This document shows positions 54,964 to 64,000 of a stretch of DNA of 64,000 nucleotides, one piece after another. Positions within the stretch are counted from its first letter, which is position 1, and each line of letters starts with the position of its first letter. The stretch comes from Acorus gramineus (lineage: Eukaryota; Streptophyta; Magnoliopsida; Acorales; Acoraceae), in NCBI GenBank assembly GCA_030737835.1, contig CM060849.1:5828001-5892000 (forward strand), read 5' to 3'. A model generated the notes under the pieces. That model saw nothing but the letters and a program-made list of their open reading frames with translations. It was not told the origin of the DNA and did not search any database. A program made the translations under genes and the position numbers.

Positions 54964-57451
54964 ACACACAATTCTTCTGCCCAAAACCAAGATAAGCATT
55001 ACCTCGGTGTATCATCATCCGCGGGAGGCTGGGTCGAAGGAGGAACATCCTGGCCTGGCTGAGAAGGTGGTAACTGAGGGGAAGACTGAACTTCTAGAGT
55101 GTTCGGAGTAGCAGAAGTATCGCTCACCGAAGAAGCAGCCCTCGCGTATCTCCCACGGCTCTATGTCACCGAAGGACGAGAAGCCCAACTACAGATTTCC
55201 CGTAGCAAAGGAAGCAGAGACCGAATGGTCAGGCTCGAGAGGGAGAAGATCGAGATCCGCCTCTGTCATGGACACACCCCCAACCTGCTTCCCCCTCATA
55301 GTGGCCTCCCAAAGGTGGACTTGCTGCATGTCCCGATCTCTCCTCTCCAGCCTCTGGCGAAGACGACCCTCCATGCTCCTGGATCGGTCCTCAGCCACCC
55401 TCAACCTCTCTTCCAACTCCCGTGCCCTCGCCTCCAAGATCCTGAGAGCCTCCCGGTCCCCGTCCCCGGTTGCCTGAAGAGAACGGACCAGATCCCCCAT
55501 CAAACCACCAGGCACGCCGGCCGACACCTCCAATTCTGACACTCTAGCATGGAGGGACTCTCGCTCACGGCCTAAAATGGAAGACTCCCCCTCCCTCAGC
55601 ACAATACAGGACCGCAACTAATCCATCTCCTCCTCTCTCAAGGCTCTCTCGGACCGCAACAGGTCCACCTCATCCTCGGCCCTCGTGGCCCTCTCCCTCA
55701 CCTGATCAAACTCCATCCGAGTAGCTAGGAGCTCACTACGGACCATGCCCAGCTCGTTCATCAACTCGAGCTCTCAATGGGCGGCACTGATCGGAGGAGG
55801 AGTAGAGGAGGAAGAAGCACCATCAGCTCTTGCTCTTGACAGAGCATCCACCTGGGCCTCAAGGACTCGAACCTGGTCCTGCAAGTGTCGCCTCTGCGCC
55901 CGCAACCCTTCTACTTGCCCGGCCCATGCTTGAAGGTGCTCATTGGTGATCTCGAGCTTCTTCTCCAACTCATTCAGCTCAACCTACAAAAGAAGACATC
56001 ATTTAGAGCACAAAGAGAAGAAGCAAGGAGAGAAAAAAGAAAGTTTTCTTACATAAGCGTCCGAGATCTCCTCCTCCATAGTCCCGAGGATGTCGACATA
56101 TTCCTGGCAGAACTAGGCCATGTACTCCTCGCTGCTAACCACCTCGAGACGACGCTCAACCAAGGTCCCCCTCTCAACCCATCCCCGCACGTACACTACA
56201 TAGTTCCTCGGGAGGTTTGTATCCCGAGGAATTCCGGCCATCGGGATCGGAGGACGCTTTGGCAGAGGATCTGGCACCCACTAGTGGTACCCAAGCTAGC
56301 GGACGACTCGGCTGATCACATGAAAGACCACCTCATTGAAGAAGATAAGCCAGATGTCCTGCGTTAGCTCCTCGGGGACTGCCTCCTCAGTATAGGGCCT
56401 CCAAGTCATCTGCAACAAAGAATACCACGAAAATGAGAAGAGAGCTTAGTCAAAAGAAAATCAAGTACAAGCTTGAAAATTCATAAAATATACCTCTTCT
56501 TCCTTCAAAGCGCGGAAGGCCTCCCGGAACTGAGCAAGGTGACGCAGGCGAGAAGCCCCCGGAGGCACCCATCTCATGGCCCAAGGGAGAGCACGGTCGA
56601 AGATCAGCTAGGTTGGACGAGCAATGGCGAAATGCTCATACCCGAAAATCAGCAAAAAAACAGTCAAAATCAAAAGTCAGGTGAAGTTAATGAACTTAGA
56701 TCAAATCATTCCTATCTTCACTAAATTATACCTGTAGAAATGCTGCAAAACCGCCGAGATTCTTGCCCCCGGCCCTCTTCACCTTCTTCGACAACTCCAC
56801 GCAAAGGTGGGCCAACATGGCCGCTCCCCAGGCAAAGCGTCCCATGGCCTCTAGGTCCCTCATCAACAACAAAAAGTGAGAGGAGACCTTGTCAGAGGCC
56901 GTCGAGAAGAGGACCCGGCCAAAGAAATAAAGGAAGAACGCCCTCAACTCCCTCCGAGCCCTTTGTGGGAATGCAGTAACCTCTCTGGCCTCGATCATCA
57001 GCCTCCTCCTCTCAAAGCTGGCCACGGCCTCACCTTTCTGACGGTGCGTGAATGAACCGAGGCCGTACTATCTCGAAAGCTGTCCGATAGAGATCCGGTT
57101 CAATGTCCTCTCCTGCTCCACGTACTCTCAGTCGCCAATCAACTCTCGAAAGAGCGCCTTGTAGTCAGGACTGGTAGCCACTATCACCACCTCGCCCAAG
57201 ATTGGGAGGCCCATGATCCGCTGAACATCCTCCAACGTTGGCATCACCGCACCAGTGGGAAGGATAAATGTGCAGTTCTTCGGATCCCACCTCTCCGCCA
57301 ACGCCTCTAGATACGGGCGGTGGACATGGAACGGCTCAATCAGAAAGAATGAGTGAAAGCCCGCTTCATCCACTAGGTTCCTCTCCTCCGGTCTCAGGGC
57401 ATCATACCACCTCTTCGTCCCATGCCAGATGGCTCGGATACGGTTCGGCCG
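54964..57451 (-). pseudogene. R2 antisense gene: plant mobile domain plus coiled coil
   Basis: On the minus strand an internal exon starts at 57,451 after the 3' splice site TTTGTTTCAG. It reads RPNRIRAIWHGTKRWYDALR, FHVHRPYLEALAERWDP, PTGAVMPTLEDVQRIMGLP. Later come FFLYFFGRVLFSTASDK, MGRFAWGAAMLAHLCVEL and GGFAAFLQ, ending CAG/GTATAA at 56,732. Next exons give FGYEHFAIARPT...LPWAMRW and MTWRPYTEEAVPEELTQDIW then FHVISRVVR. This is the plant mobile domain (PMD, PF10536), known in Tat antisense ORFs and in MAIN/MAIL-type host proteins. The C-terminal part (55,968-55,189) is heptad-rich: LRAQRRHLQDQVRVLEAQVD, ILEARARELEERLRVAEDR. Several stops (57,128; TAG in the later exons) break it. The first exon is not found and may lie beyond 57,984. 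Confidence 0.78.
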
Positions 57452-57460
57452 CTGAAACAA

Positions 57461-57983
57461 ACAGAAGAAGAGGGGTTAGTCTGAAGATGTCCGAAAGGTG
57501 AGAATCCCAAAAAAAAAATTCATTTCTAAACCATGCTTAGAGGATTAAAATATACATATGCAAGCATGAAACATGAATACACTTCCTTTTTCCCTTAAAC
57601 ACTCCCACCGTAGTCTATATGCAAATCAAAAATTACCCTGCTTAAAACTACACAAACACATTTTTATAAACCTATAAAGCATGCTTATAAAACTCCCACC
57701 ATGATCATCAACGCATGCTTACTTATGCCCTCATCACATCTATTTCAAAAATTGTCACTCCCCTAAAAACTCACATACTCATGCATATGCAAACCCACCA
57801 CCAGCTCTTGTACTAAAACAACACCGTACCCATATAGGCAAACCCACTATGCAAGCATGTTAAAACATTCTGTAGACCTATAAAAGCATGCTTGTAACAC
57901 TCTCCACTGTGATCATTTTTCATACACAAACAAACATGCCTATTTTGAAGACGCATATATATATACTTCTTAGACACTTCATG
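57461..57983. other. R2 sequence between antisense exon and next insertion
   Basis: A/C-rich with repeated AAGCATGCTTATAAAAC-type segments (57,677 and 57,884). An upstream intron or leader of the antisense gene is likely. No coding similarity. Confidence 0.4.
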
Positions 57984-60900
57984 TGTCATGCCTATGTCAT
58001 TTGGAACCTTATTTTTTTCAATCGGAGTCACTAAAATTTTGGCTTTTAGCTACCTGCGAGAGTTGGATTACTCTGATTTAAAATCTAACTACATATTATG
58101 GGTCCTGGTACCGTTTTGTACTACCCATAAAATTTTTATCGAATTCCAGTAATGTTTTGAAATATATGCAGCTCCGACACGTATCCGGGTTTTGAGAGTT
58201 CCTGGTTTGGTTGGTCGAATAGTGTTAGATATTTTGGTGAATAAGGTGACATTTGGTAACCTCACTCCCCCTTGCTTAATGGTTAAGCAACTCCTTTGGT
58301 TATTTTAAGTGTTAGAGGGTGAGAATAGGCTTACGTGCACCCCCCTTTTCTCTCCTTCTCATCACCCCCCCCCCAAAGTGAGAAATCTCTCTCTCTCTCT
58401 CTCTCTCACCCTCCCTAGAAAATCCATCCGAGGCCCTCTTTGGCTCCCCTTTTTGGTTGCTTTTCCTTTGTTTATTGAGAAGAAGAAGAAGAAGAAGAAG
58501 CACAAGAGAGAGTGAATAAGGGTGAGTGTGTGTGTTGTTGTTGTTGTTGTTTCTCTTCTCTCTATCTCCCTCTCATGCCTTTATCCCCTGTTTACAGCCA
58601 AGAAAAGCATGAGGAGATGCTGATGAGGTGGTGGTAGTGTTTGTGGTGGTTGAGGTGGTCGTGGGTGGGTCGAGAGCCCCTAATCTCCCCATTTCCCTCC
58701 CCCTGTTTTGGTAAGGCAGATCTCTGTCTTCTAAAGATCTTTGTGAATCTAGTAATTAGAGGCATATTTTTGGGATTGTGTCCTTATGTCATAAGATCAT
58801 CTATGTGTCTAGTTGTTATATATGAAATTTGGGGTCATTATGATAGCTGTGTTGTAAGTTAGAACCTGTTTTGCATGGCATGTCCAGATTCGAGTGGGAA
58901 TTGACATGCTTCTGAAAATAATTTATTTCGGGATTTTAGAAGCAAAATTATGTGATAATGTCTATATGGATTATGATCCCAGCATGTCATATAATGTGTA
59001 TGATTTATTTCATAATTTTTGGATGTGTAGTTCGTGCTGTGGAGATCAAATAGTAGGGCTGGTTGCAGCAGGTTTAGCAGTTTTGCTCGATTGTGTGTCA
59101 AGGAGTTGTTATGCATGTTGTGGAAAGTATCAAGAGTTAGGGTCTTCATGAAGTACGCTTATATGTGTGTCAGGAGGTTCCATATATTAATTGTGGATCA
59201 TTGGTTGTGTTTTGTAGATCTCGTAGACCGGACGCGCGATGATCCGGGTATCGGAGAGTGGTTCGATCCTACCCTTCGGGAAGCGTTGGATGCATGTAGT
59301 CGTGCGTCGTGCATCCGTTGGGCACGCTGACTATACTACTTATTTAGTAAGTAGTATGGCCATGTCTAACCCATAATATGTTAGATATCTTGCATGCTAG
59401 GCTTATATCGCATGTATAATATTCATGTATGAATGACTGAGTCGCATGCGCCCTTCGTGTATGGGCATGTGTGATGTGTGTTTATATGAATGTATAGCAT
59501 ACGCGTGCCTTAGGTAGTCCCTATTTATAGTACTACCTCCCTATGTTAGTAATATCTAGCATGATTAAACCTGGGTTAATAACTAGATGTATACTTAATA
59601 TTCTCTGGTCATAAGACTGGAAGACGTGGTATGGTTGTTGCACCCATCTTGTTGGGGCAAAGCTATGACCAGATTTCAAAGAGGATGGGACTTTCCCTCT
59701 CTCTCGCCCTCCCTCTTTGCGGAAACTGAGTAAGTAGATGTTGTTCCTACTTGACTCAGGTCCGCTTGGGATTATCGGCATGCACTGGTTGGTGCGTGAG
59801 ATCGCGCTTAACCCTTCCCTTTTTAGTAGGTGATATCCAACGCATGCTTAAGTTATACCTTGTGTGCTTATATGATTAATGTGCCTCATATGCATGTGTA
59901 GTTAGGCCATGCCTTGTATGTATGTTGCGTGATTTATTGTTTATGATGTATAGTCATGTTAGGGAGTACCCTATAATTAATCATATGTTATCACTCATGT
60001 TAAAACTATTTAGGCCTATCTGAAATAGGTGTGGGTACGACCCGCTGTCAGGTTGTACCTCATTAGTTAGAGTGCGAGCGATATAATCGCCACCCCGCAT
60101 CCGAGTGATGCCGTAGAATGGAATTCAGGAGAATTCATTGTTGTATCGATTTTGTTAAACCGGTGGCTATGGCATTAAGTTAGGTCTACCGGTGCTAGGC
60201 GCATGTATGAACCGCCTGTTGGGTTATGTGCCTTGGGCTTATTTCTGCGTGAGAGCAGGGTAACCCCTTGCGTCTGAGGGACGCACTCGTGTGGGAGTAC
60301 AAGAGTATTCGTTATCGTCAATATGTGATTATCGAGAGTAGTTGACTTTCCCATAGGGTCGCTTTGCGAACGTGGGGTGCTTCCTCTCGACATCGTCGTG
60401 CGTCGAAGCTACCCAGTGTCGAAGCTGTCCTGTTTGGTGCCACCACTTGTAGGTGCTACCGATGCGTATCGCGGTACACATCTGGCTGATGTACCGATCG
60501 TGGAAGACCAACAGGTTGAGGCTAAGCGGGAGAGGGCAACCAGATGATATTGCGAGGGTGGAGTCGTTCTCCCCTTTGTTGGATCTGTGTTGATGCTGCA
60601 TGGCATTGAAGCTGTCCTAACAGAGGGCTCCCACCTGTAGGTACTACCGATGCATTCGATAGATGTACTGATCATGGGAGTATACCAGGTAGAGGCTACC
60701 AAGGAGAGGGCTACCGGATGACGAAGGGTGTAGAGTATAAGGATTATCCCAAAAGTCCCTAGGATCACCCCTCCGGGGGCTAGGGTGAGGAAGAGTTGAG
60801 TAACGTCATCACATGACCTTAATACCCATCGAGTATACTCTGGGTATGCTACTCTTAACGCTTGAGGTATCGTAGTATAGCTCTTCCTCATAGTGGAGGG

Positions 60901-61773
60901 ACTGGTTGGTTAGGTTATCCAGTAACACTAGGTGTTATGTTTAACCTTTGTTTCTCCCCGGGTGTCCCAAGAGTTTTTCTTTCGGGGCAAGGCGGGGGAT
61001 GAGTTGAAGTCACGTCACCACGTGACCCATGCATTGTTCGTCCGTTCCCATAGTTGTTGGGTCCAGTTATGTATCGATGTTCAAAGACATCGTTGGGCAA
61101 TTATCTCGATGTAGATAATCCAGTAGTGCTGTGTGGACCAGTAATTCCGTGTCTCTTCAAAAAATGGTATGGTCTCTCTCCCCAAGAGTCCCAAGAGTCT
61201 CACTACGGGAGTGAGGGTGAGGGTGAGATTGGTCGCGCCGCCGTGTGACCTTGTTATCCATTGGGTTTCTACCCATGTTTTCCTTGAGAGGAATTTGCCT
61301 TAGTATTGAATTGTTGTAATGGTGTGTGGTTTCCAGCCACTCATTGAGCTTGTAGCTCACCCGTCGCGTACTGTTTATTTTTCAGGGGCAGTGCTGGGCG
61401 TGGAGCTGGAGCTTCCCTGTGGTGGGGTTCGAGTGCGTGGAGTGTCCCGTTCGGAGGTTAGCGAGTGCGAGGATGTCAGCAGTCCTAGTGTCATTTATGT
61501 ATTTGAAATCCTACATGTTGCACTGGTTGTACTTTATTTGGACTAGACTTGGCTCTCGTCGGACAGTGATTGTGTATTCAAGTCTATAATAATATTTTTG
61601 GTGTACAGACGTCTTGATATTTTTATGCTTCCGCATTTTAGTTGAACTATCAGTTATCATTGTTTTGCCAACTTTGTGTGTTATTTATTGGAGTCACTGT
61701 TGACCTCTTGTGAATGATAGCTGATACTTTATATATTGCCACGTCTCGGGGACAGCCGCCCTGGGGCGTGACA
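57984..61773 (+). mobile_element. 5' LTR of the Tekay/Del-like element (family A, unspliced form)
   Basis: Starts TGTCATGCCTATGTCATTTG and ends GGGGCGTGACA before the primer-binding site. It aligns over its length, in opposite orientation, with the solo LTR at 2,509-5,456. It contains a CT tract (58,386-58,408), the 507-bp intron, two copies of a block GGGCTCCCACCTGTAGGT-x-CTACCGATG (60,430 and 60,624), and GTGAGGGTGAGGGTGAG at 61,211. TCATG precedes it; the matching duplication is outside the window. Confidence 0.88.
58711..59217 (+). other. Predicted spliceosomal intron in the 5' LTR
   Basis: Exon 1 ends CCCCCTGTTTTG, the intron opens GTAAGG and closes TTGTGTTTTGTAG, and exon 2 begins ATCTCGTAGACC. 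Length is 507 bases and it is AT-richer than its flanks. The solo LTR at 2,509-5,456 lacks precisely this segment, which supports splicing of the element's RNA. It lies downstream of the presumed start of transcription, in R/U5. Confidence 0.85.
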
Positions 61774-61776
61774 AGA

Positions 61777-61790
61777 GTTTGTATCAGAGC
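61777..61790 (+). promoter_or_regulatory. Primer-binding site of the Tekay/Del-like element
   Basis: GTTTGTATCAGAGCC lies a few bases after the LTR. It matches the tRNA-Met site TGGTATCAGAGC with one change and establishes that the preceding 3.8 kb is a 5' LTR. Confidence 0.85.
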
Positions 61791-61856
61791 CTAAGTCTAG
61801 TCGTAGGATTGTCATCCGAGTACTCTGGTTTTAGAAGTTCATCTTAGGTTGCTGAC

Positions 61857-61935
61857 ATGCCTCCTGGCATCCGTGGACGTGGACGTGGCCACCCCTGGAC
61901 CCCCCTTAAGTTGTTGACTGGGTCGACTGAATAGG
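61857..61935 (+). pseudogene. Gag start remnant
   Basis: ATG near 61,857 opens MPPGIRGRGRGHPWTPLKLL and stops within about 25 codons. An Arg/Gly-rich start is usual for Tekay-type gag. The remainder is not recognisable. Confidence 0.45.
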
Positions 61936-62183
61936 GACAGTTGTTGGGTCCCTTGTTGTGAGATTAAGGCTTGGACATCAGATTCCAGCCCAGTAGTATG
62001 GTAGTGATGGATTGATTGCAATTTCTAAGGTATGGATCGCATCTCGATAATGGAGCTTCGTCCCCGTGCATCGATATTGCTGGTAACCATGGAGTTCACG
62101 TACGGCACCAGCTTCCCGTTTTGAGGATGTGGCATTTTTATCATTAATGGGCAATGTCTTCTTTCGTTTTCCTGATCGGGATT

Positions 62184-62660
62184 AAGGGGCCTTGCGAGGT
62201 CATCGTTGAGACCCGGGCAAGGGTGCTCCGTGCTCCTTGTTTGGTTGTGAGGATATTCTATATCGAGACCTCATGGTGCCCTCCCAAGGGGTTCTTTTTC
62301 CCTAGTCATGGAATATATTTGAAACATCTATTTGATGATCGCCTTTCCCTCTCACTTGGAAGGTGCTGTAGCAAGTGGTGTTGCGTACGATCGGGATTGG
62401 GTGTGTTCTTTTTCAGCTTTGTGGGCAATTGCTTATGGACTGGGTTCCATAGCCACATCTGGAGTCACTTCGATATATCATCGTGCGTTGTAGCCACCCG
62501 GTAGAGGCCAGAGCCCTGTGAGGTGCTCCCAGATACTATCTAGGATGCTTGTTGGTGCGCCCATATGGCAGAGATAGTGGGCATGGGAGGCTACCAGGTA
62601 GAGGCCACACTGGGAGAGTGCTACTGGATGATGTCAAGAGCGTGGACTCCCCGTGATGAA
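62184..62660 (+). repeat. LTR-like segments inside the internal region
   Basis: GGGGCCTTGCGAGGTCATCG, GAGACCCGGGCAAGGGTGC and CTCCTTGTTTGGTTGTGAGG (62,184-62,265) match LTR B2 around 48,190-48,260. GTAGCCACCCGGTAGAGGCC, GTGGGCATGGGAGGCTACC and GGGAGAGTGCTAC (62,489-62,625) match the LTR A block near 60,680-60,715. They lie after the primer-binding site, where LTR sequence is not expected. Confidence 0.7.
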
Positions 62661-63009
62661 TTTGCCCATTGACTGCAGGATGCTGGAGTTCCAATGGTTG
62701 TAGTTGGGCGAAGAGTCGGTGGTGGCATGTGAAGCACAGTTCTCGATACTGTCACGTTTTGCCCCCACATTGGTCACAAATGAGGAGACGCGATGCTAGC
62801 GTTCGTGATGGGGCTCAACCGCCATATCAGGTAGATGACATCGCATAGGCATTGTTGGGGTTTGACGACCTCCTGTTGCGTGTCTTACGGATTAAGTGCA
62901 GTTGTGTGGCTTACCCAGCGTGTCAGGGTCATCATGAGCTCCAGATTGAGGAGCATCGAGGAGCGGAATTTGGACTTAATCGTTCAAGGAGTTGTTTTGT
63001 TCTTCCCGT

Positions 63010-63215
63010 AGGGGTTGAAGATCAGATACCCCTTGCCACAAATTGATGATCTATTTGACCAACTCTGGGAGCCAGTGTCTGCTTTTAGATCGATCTTCGC
63101 GCGGGGTACCAAAATTGGAGATCCGGGAGTCGGGCATTCCGTTGATGACCGTTTCAAGCACTACGAGTTTTAAGGGGTGCCATCAAGGTTGCCAAATGCG
63201 CCGGATGCCTTCGGG
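63010..63215 (+). pseudogene. Reverse transcriptase fragment
   Basis: One frame reads [21 protein letters not shown], then DDRFKHYEF and, after a stop, PSRLPNAPDAF. These follow the RT order [38 protein letters not shown] of plant gypsy elements. Parts in between are mutated. The catalytic YxDD region is missing because the sequence passes directly to integrase. Confidence 0.75.
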
Positions 63216-64000
63216 ATCTCAAAAGTTTTATTGGGTCTCCGTGGACTACTATGGGGTAGTCTTCGTTAAGGTTGGCAATGTAAAGGCGATATGGGTAACT
63301 TCGTTGCCCCTTGGTTGGCATGCCCTCAGGCAAAGTTTGAGAATCATCGTCGCGTGGAAAGCGTCAGTCCATCAAGGATCCTCAGTTGACGTGGGAGTGA
63401 GTTATCATGGATTGTTGCAGGCTGGCTAAAGTCACATTCGGGTCACGACACTGTCTAAGTGATCATTGACCGACTGACTAAGCCCACGCTTCCCTCCCTA
63501 TCCAACTGACTGAATCCCTGGACGCCTTGACACGGGTTTTTGCCTTCGTGATTATTCGTCTTCATGGCACTCTGGTTGGTGCTATTTTGGATTGAGACGC
63601 AGGCTTACTTTGAGATTGTGGCGCATCCTTGGCAGGCTTTGGCCCGAGCCTCCATTTAAGTATAGCGCGTTTCACCGCCAATGGATGGCCAAGAAAAGAG
63701 GATTATTCAGACCTTGGAGGACATGCTAAGTGCCTGCGTGCTCGACTTGGTGCAGTTGGGTGAGTCACCATCCATTTGTTGGGGTTTGCCTACAAGACAA
63801 ATGCCATTCGAGCATCCAGATGGAACTGAAAAAGGCACTCTACGGGCATAGTTTTATACCTCCCTTGTGTTGGGACGGTTGTTGAGCGCCAGTTGGAGCG
63901 GCCGAGAATTATTTATTTGACCTTGCGGTGGCCAAGATGGTTCGTGTGTGCATCCGCACCTCCCAGAACCGACTGAAGGGATACGCAGGTCATCATCGCC
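63216..64000 (+). pseudogene. Integrase of the Tekay/Del-like element, heavily mutated
   Basis: In shifting frames the sequence gives LACPQAKFENHRR (zinc-binding tail of the HHCC region), SHSGHDTV, VIIDRLTKPTLP, LTESLDALTRVFAFVIIRLH, then GQEKRIIQTLEDMLSACVLD near 63,685-63,750 and HSSIQMELKKALYGHS with PPLCWD near 63,808-63,880. These match, in order, the conserved path of chromoviral integrase (usual forms: GHDAIWVIVDRLTKSAHF, GQSERTIQTLEDMLRACVLD, HSSI..APFEALYG). At least five frame changes and several stops are needed. It continues beyond the window. Confidence 0.82.

Larger units (their letters stand above)
34532..64000 (+). mobile_element. R2: Tat/Retand-like Ty3/gypsy element, host of the nested insertions
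   Basis: From left to right: 5' LTR (34,532-35,743), primer-binding site, gag in two blocks, two protease-like blocks, an integrase tail and an antisense plant-mobile-domain gene. RT, RNase H and the integrase core are missing, so R2 is non-autonomous or deleted. The 3' LTR is not reached, because an insertion starting at 57,984 runs out of the window. Removing the insertions rejoins gag and pol fragments at the duplicated target bases. The end coordinate is the window edge, not the element end. Confidence 0.78.
57984..64000 (+). mobile_element. Tekay/Del-like chromovirus, 5' LTR and decayed internal region (runs off the window)
   Basis: A 3.8-kb LTR is followed by a tRNA-Met-type primer-binding site, a remnant gag start, an RT fragment and integrase. 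The long LTR, TGTCA...TGACA ends and MPPGIRGRGRGRG-like gag start fit the Tekay/Del group. The internal region is only about 1.2 kb from primer site to the RT fragment, so most of gag, protease and part of RT/RNase H are deleted. It is inserted in R2. The end is the window edge. Confidence 0.8.

Overview
The window looks like flowering-plant nuclear DNA from a gene-poor, repeat-dense region. I find no convincing intact host gene and no rRNA or tRNA gene. Almost everything recognisable is a transposable element, many of them nested. Plant indicators are a Tat-lineage Ty3/gypsy element carrying an antisense gene, a Tekay/Del-like chromovirus with very long LTRs, a Mutator-like element (MULE) with a FAR1-type transposase and an antisense ULP1-like protease gene, a gag-only TR-GAG element, and foldback MITEs with 9-bp duplications. 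I cannot name the species.

Layout. (1) Bases 1 to about 6,995 are the 3' part of a Tat/Retand-like gypsy element, R1: integrase tail, 52-bp tandem repeats, an antisense gene with a Transposase_28-type domain, and a 3' LTR. A solo LTR (2,509-5,456, minus, duplication CCCGA) sits inside it. (2) 7,035-20,380 is AT-rich. It holds two foldback MULE-like elements, several MITE-like inverted repeats, a 225-bp tandem duplication, a complete gag-only LTR element (12,862-15,300, duplication GTAAC), a copia fragment and possibly the start of a broken host gene. (3) 20,517-29,916 is a 9.4-kb MULE flanked by a perfect 10-bp repeat. Its transposase and its antisense ULP1-like gene are both broken. (4) 30,346-32,277 is a small non-autonomous LTR element on the minus strand with a GC-rich interior. 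(5) From 34,532 to the window end is a second Tat-like element, R2, with 5' LTR, gag, a duplicated protease region, no reverse transcriptase, an integrase tail and an antisense plant-mobile-domain gene. R2 is split by nested LTR insertions at 36,705-43,568 (which contains another at 40,182-43,530), 46,318-49,267 and 52,277-54,958, and by a larger element from 57,984 onward.

The most interesting observation concerns the long TG...CA LTRs of the chromovirus family, present in six copies. They contain what looks like a spliceosomal intron. In the copy at 57,984 the intron is 58,711-59,217, with GTAAG at the start and TTTTGTAG at the end. The solo LTR at 2,509-5,456 lacks exactly this segment: exon 1 joins exon 2 at 4,805/4,804 with no scar. 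This is what is expected if a spliced genomic RNA was reverse transcribed. Other copies keep introns at the same place with quite different content, including GC-rich alternating purine-pyrimidine blocks of several hundred bases. R1 and R2 also carry different antisense genes at the same position, and R2 has a tandem duplication of its protease-like region.
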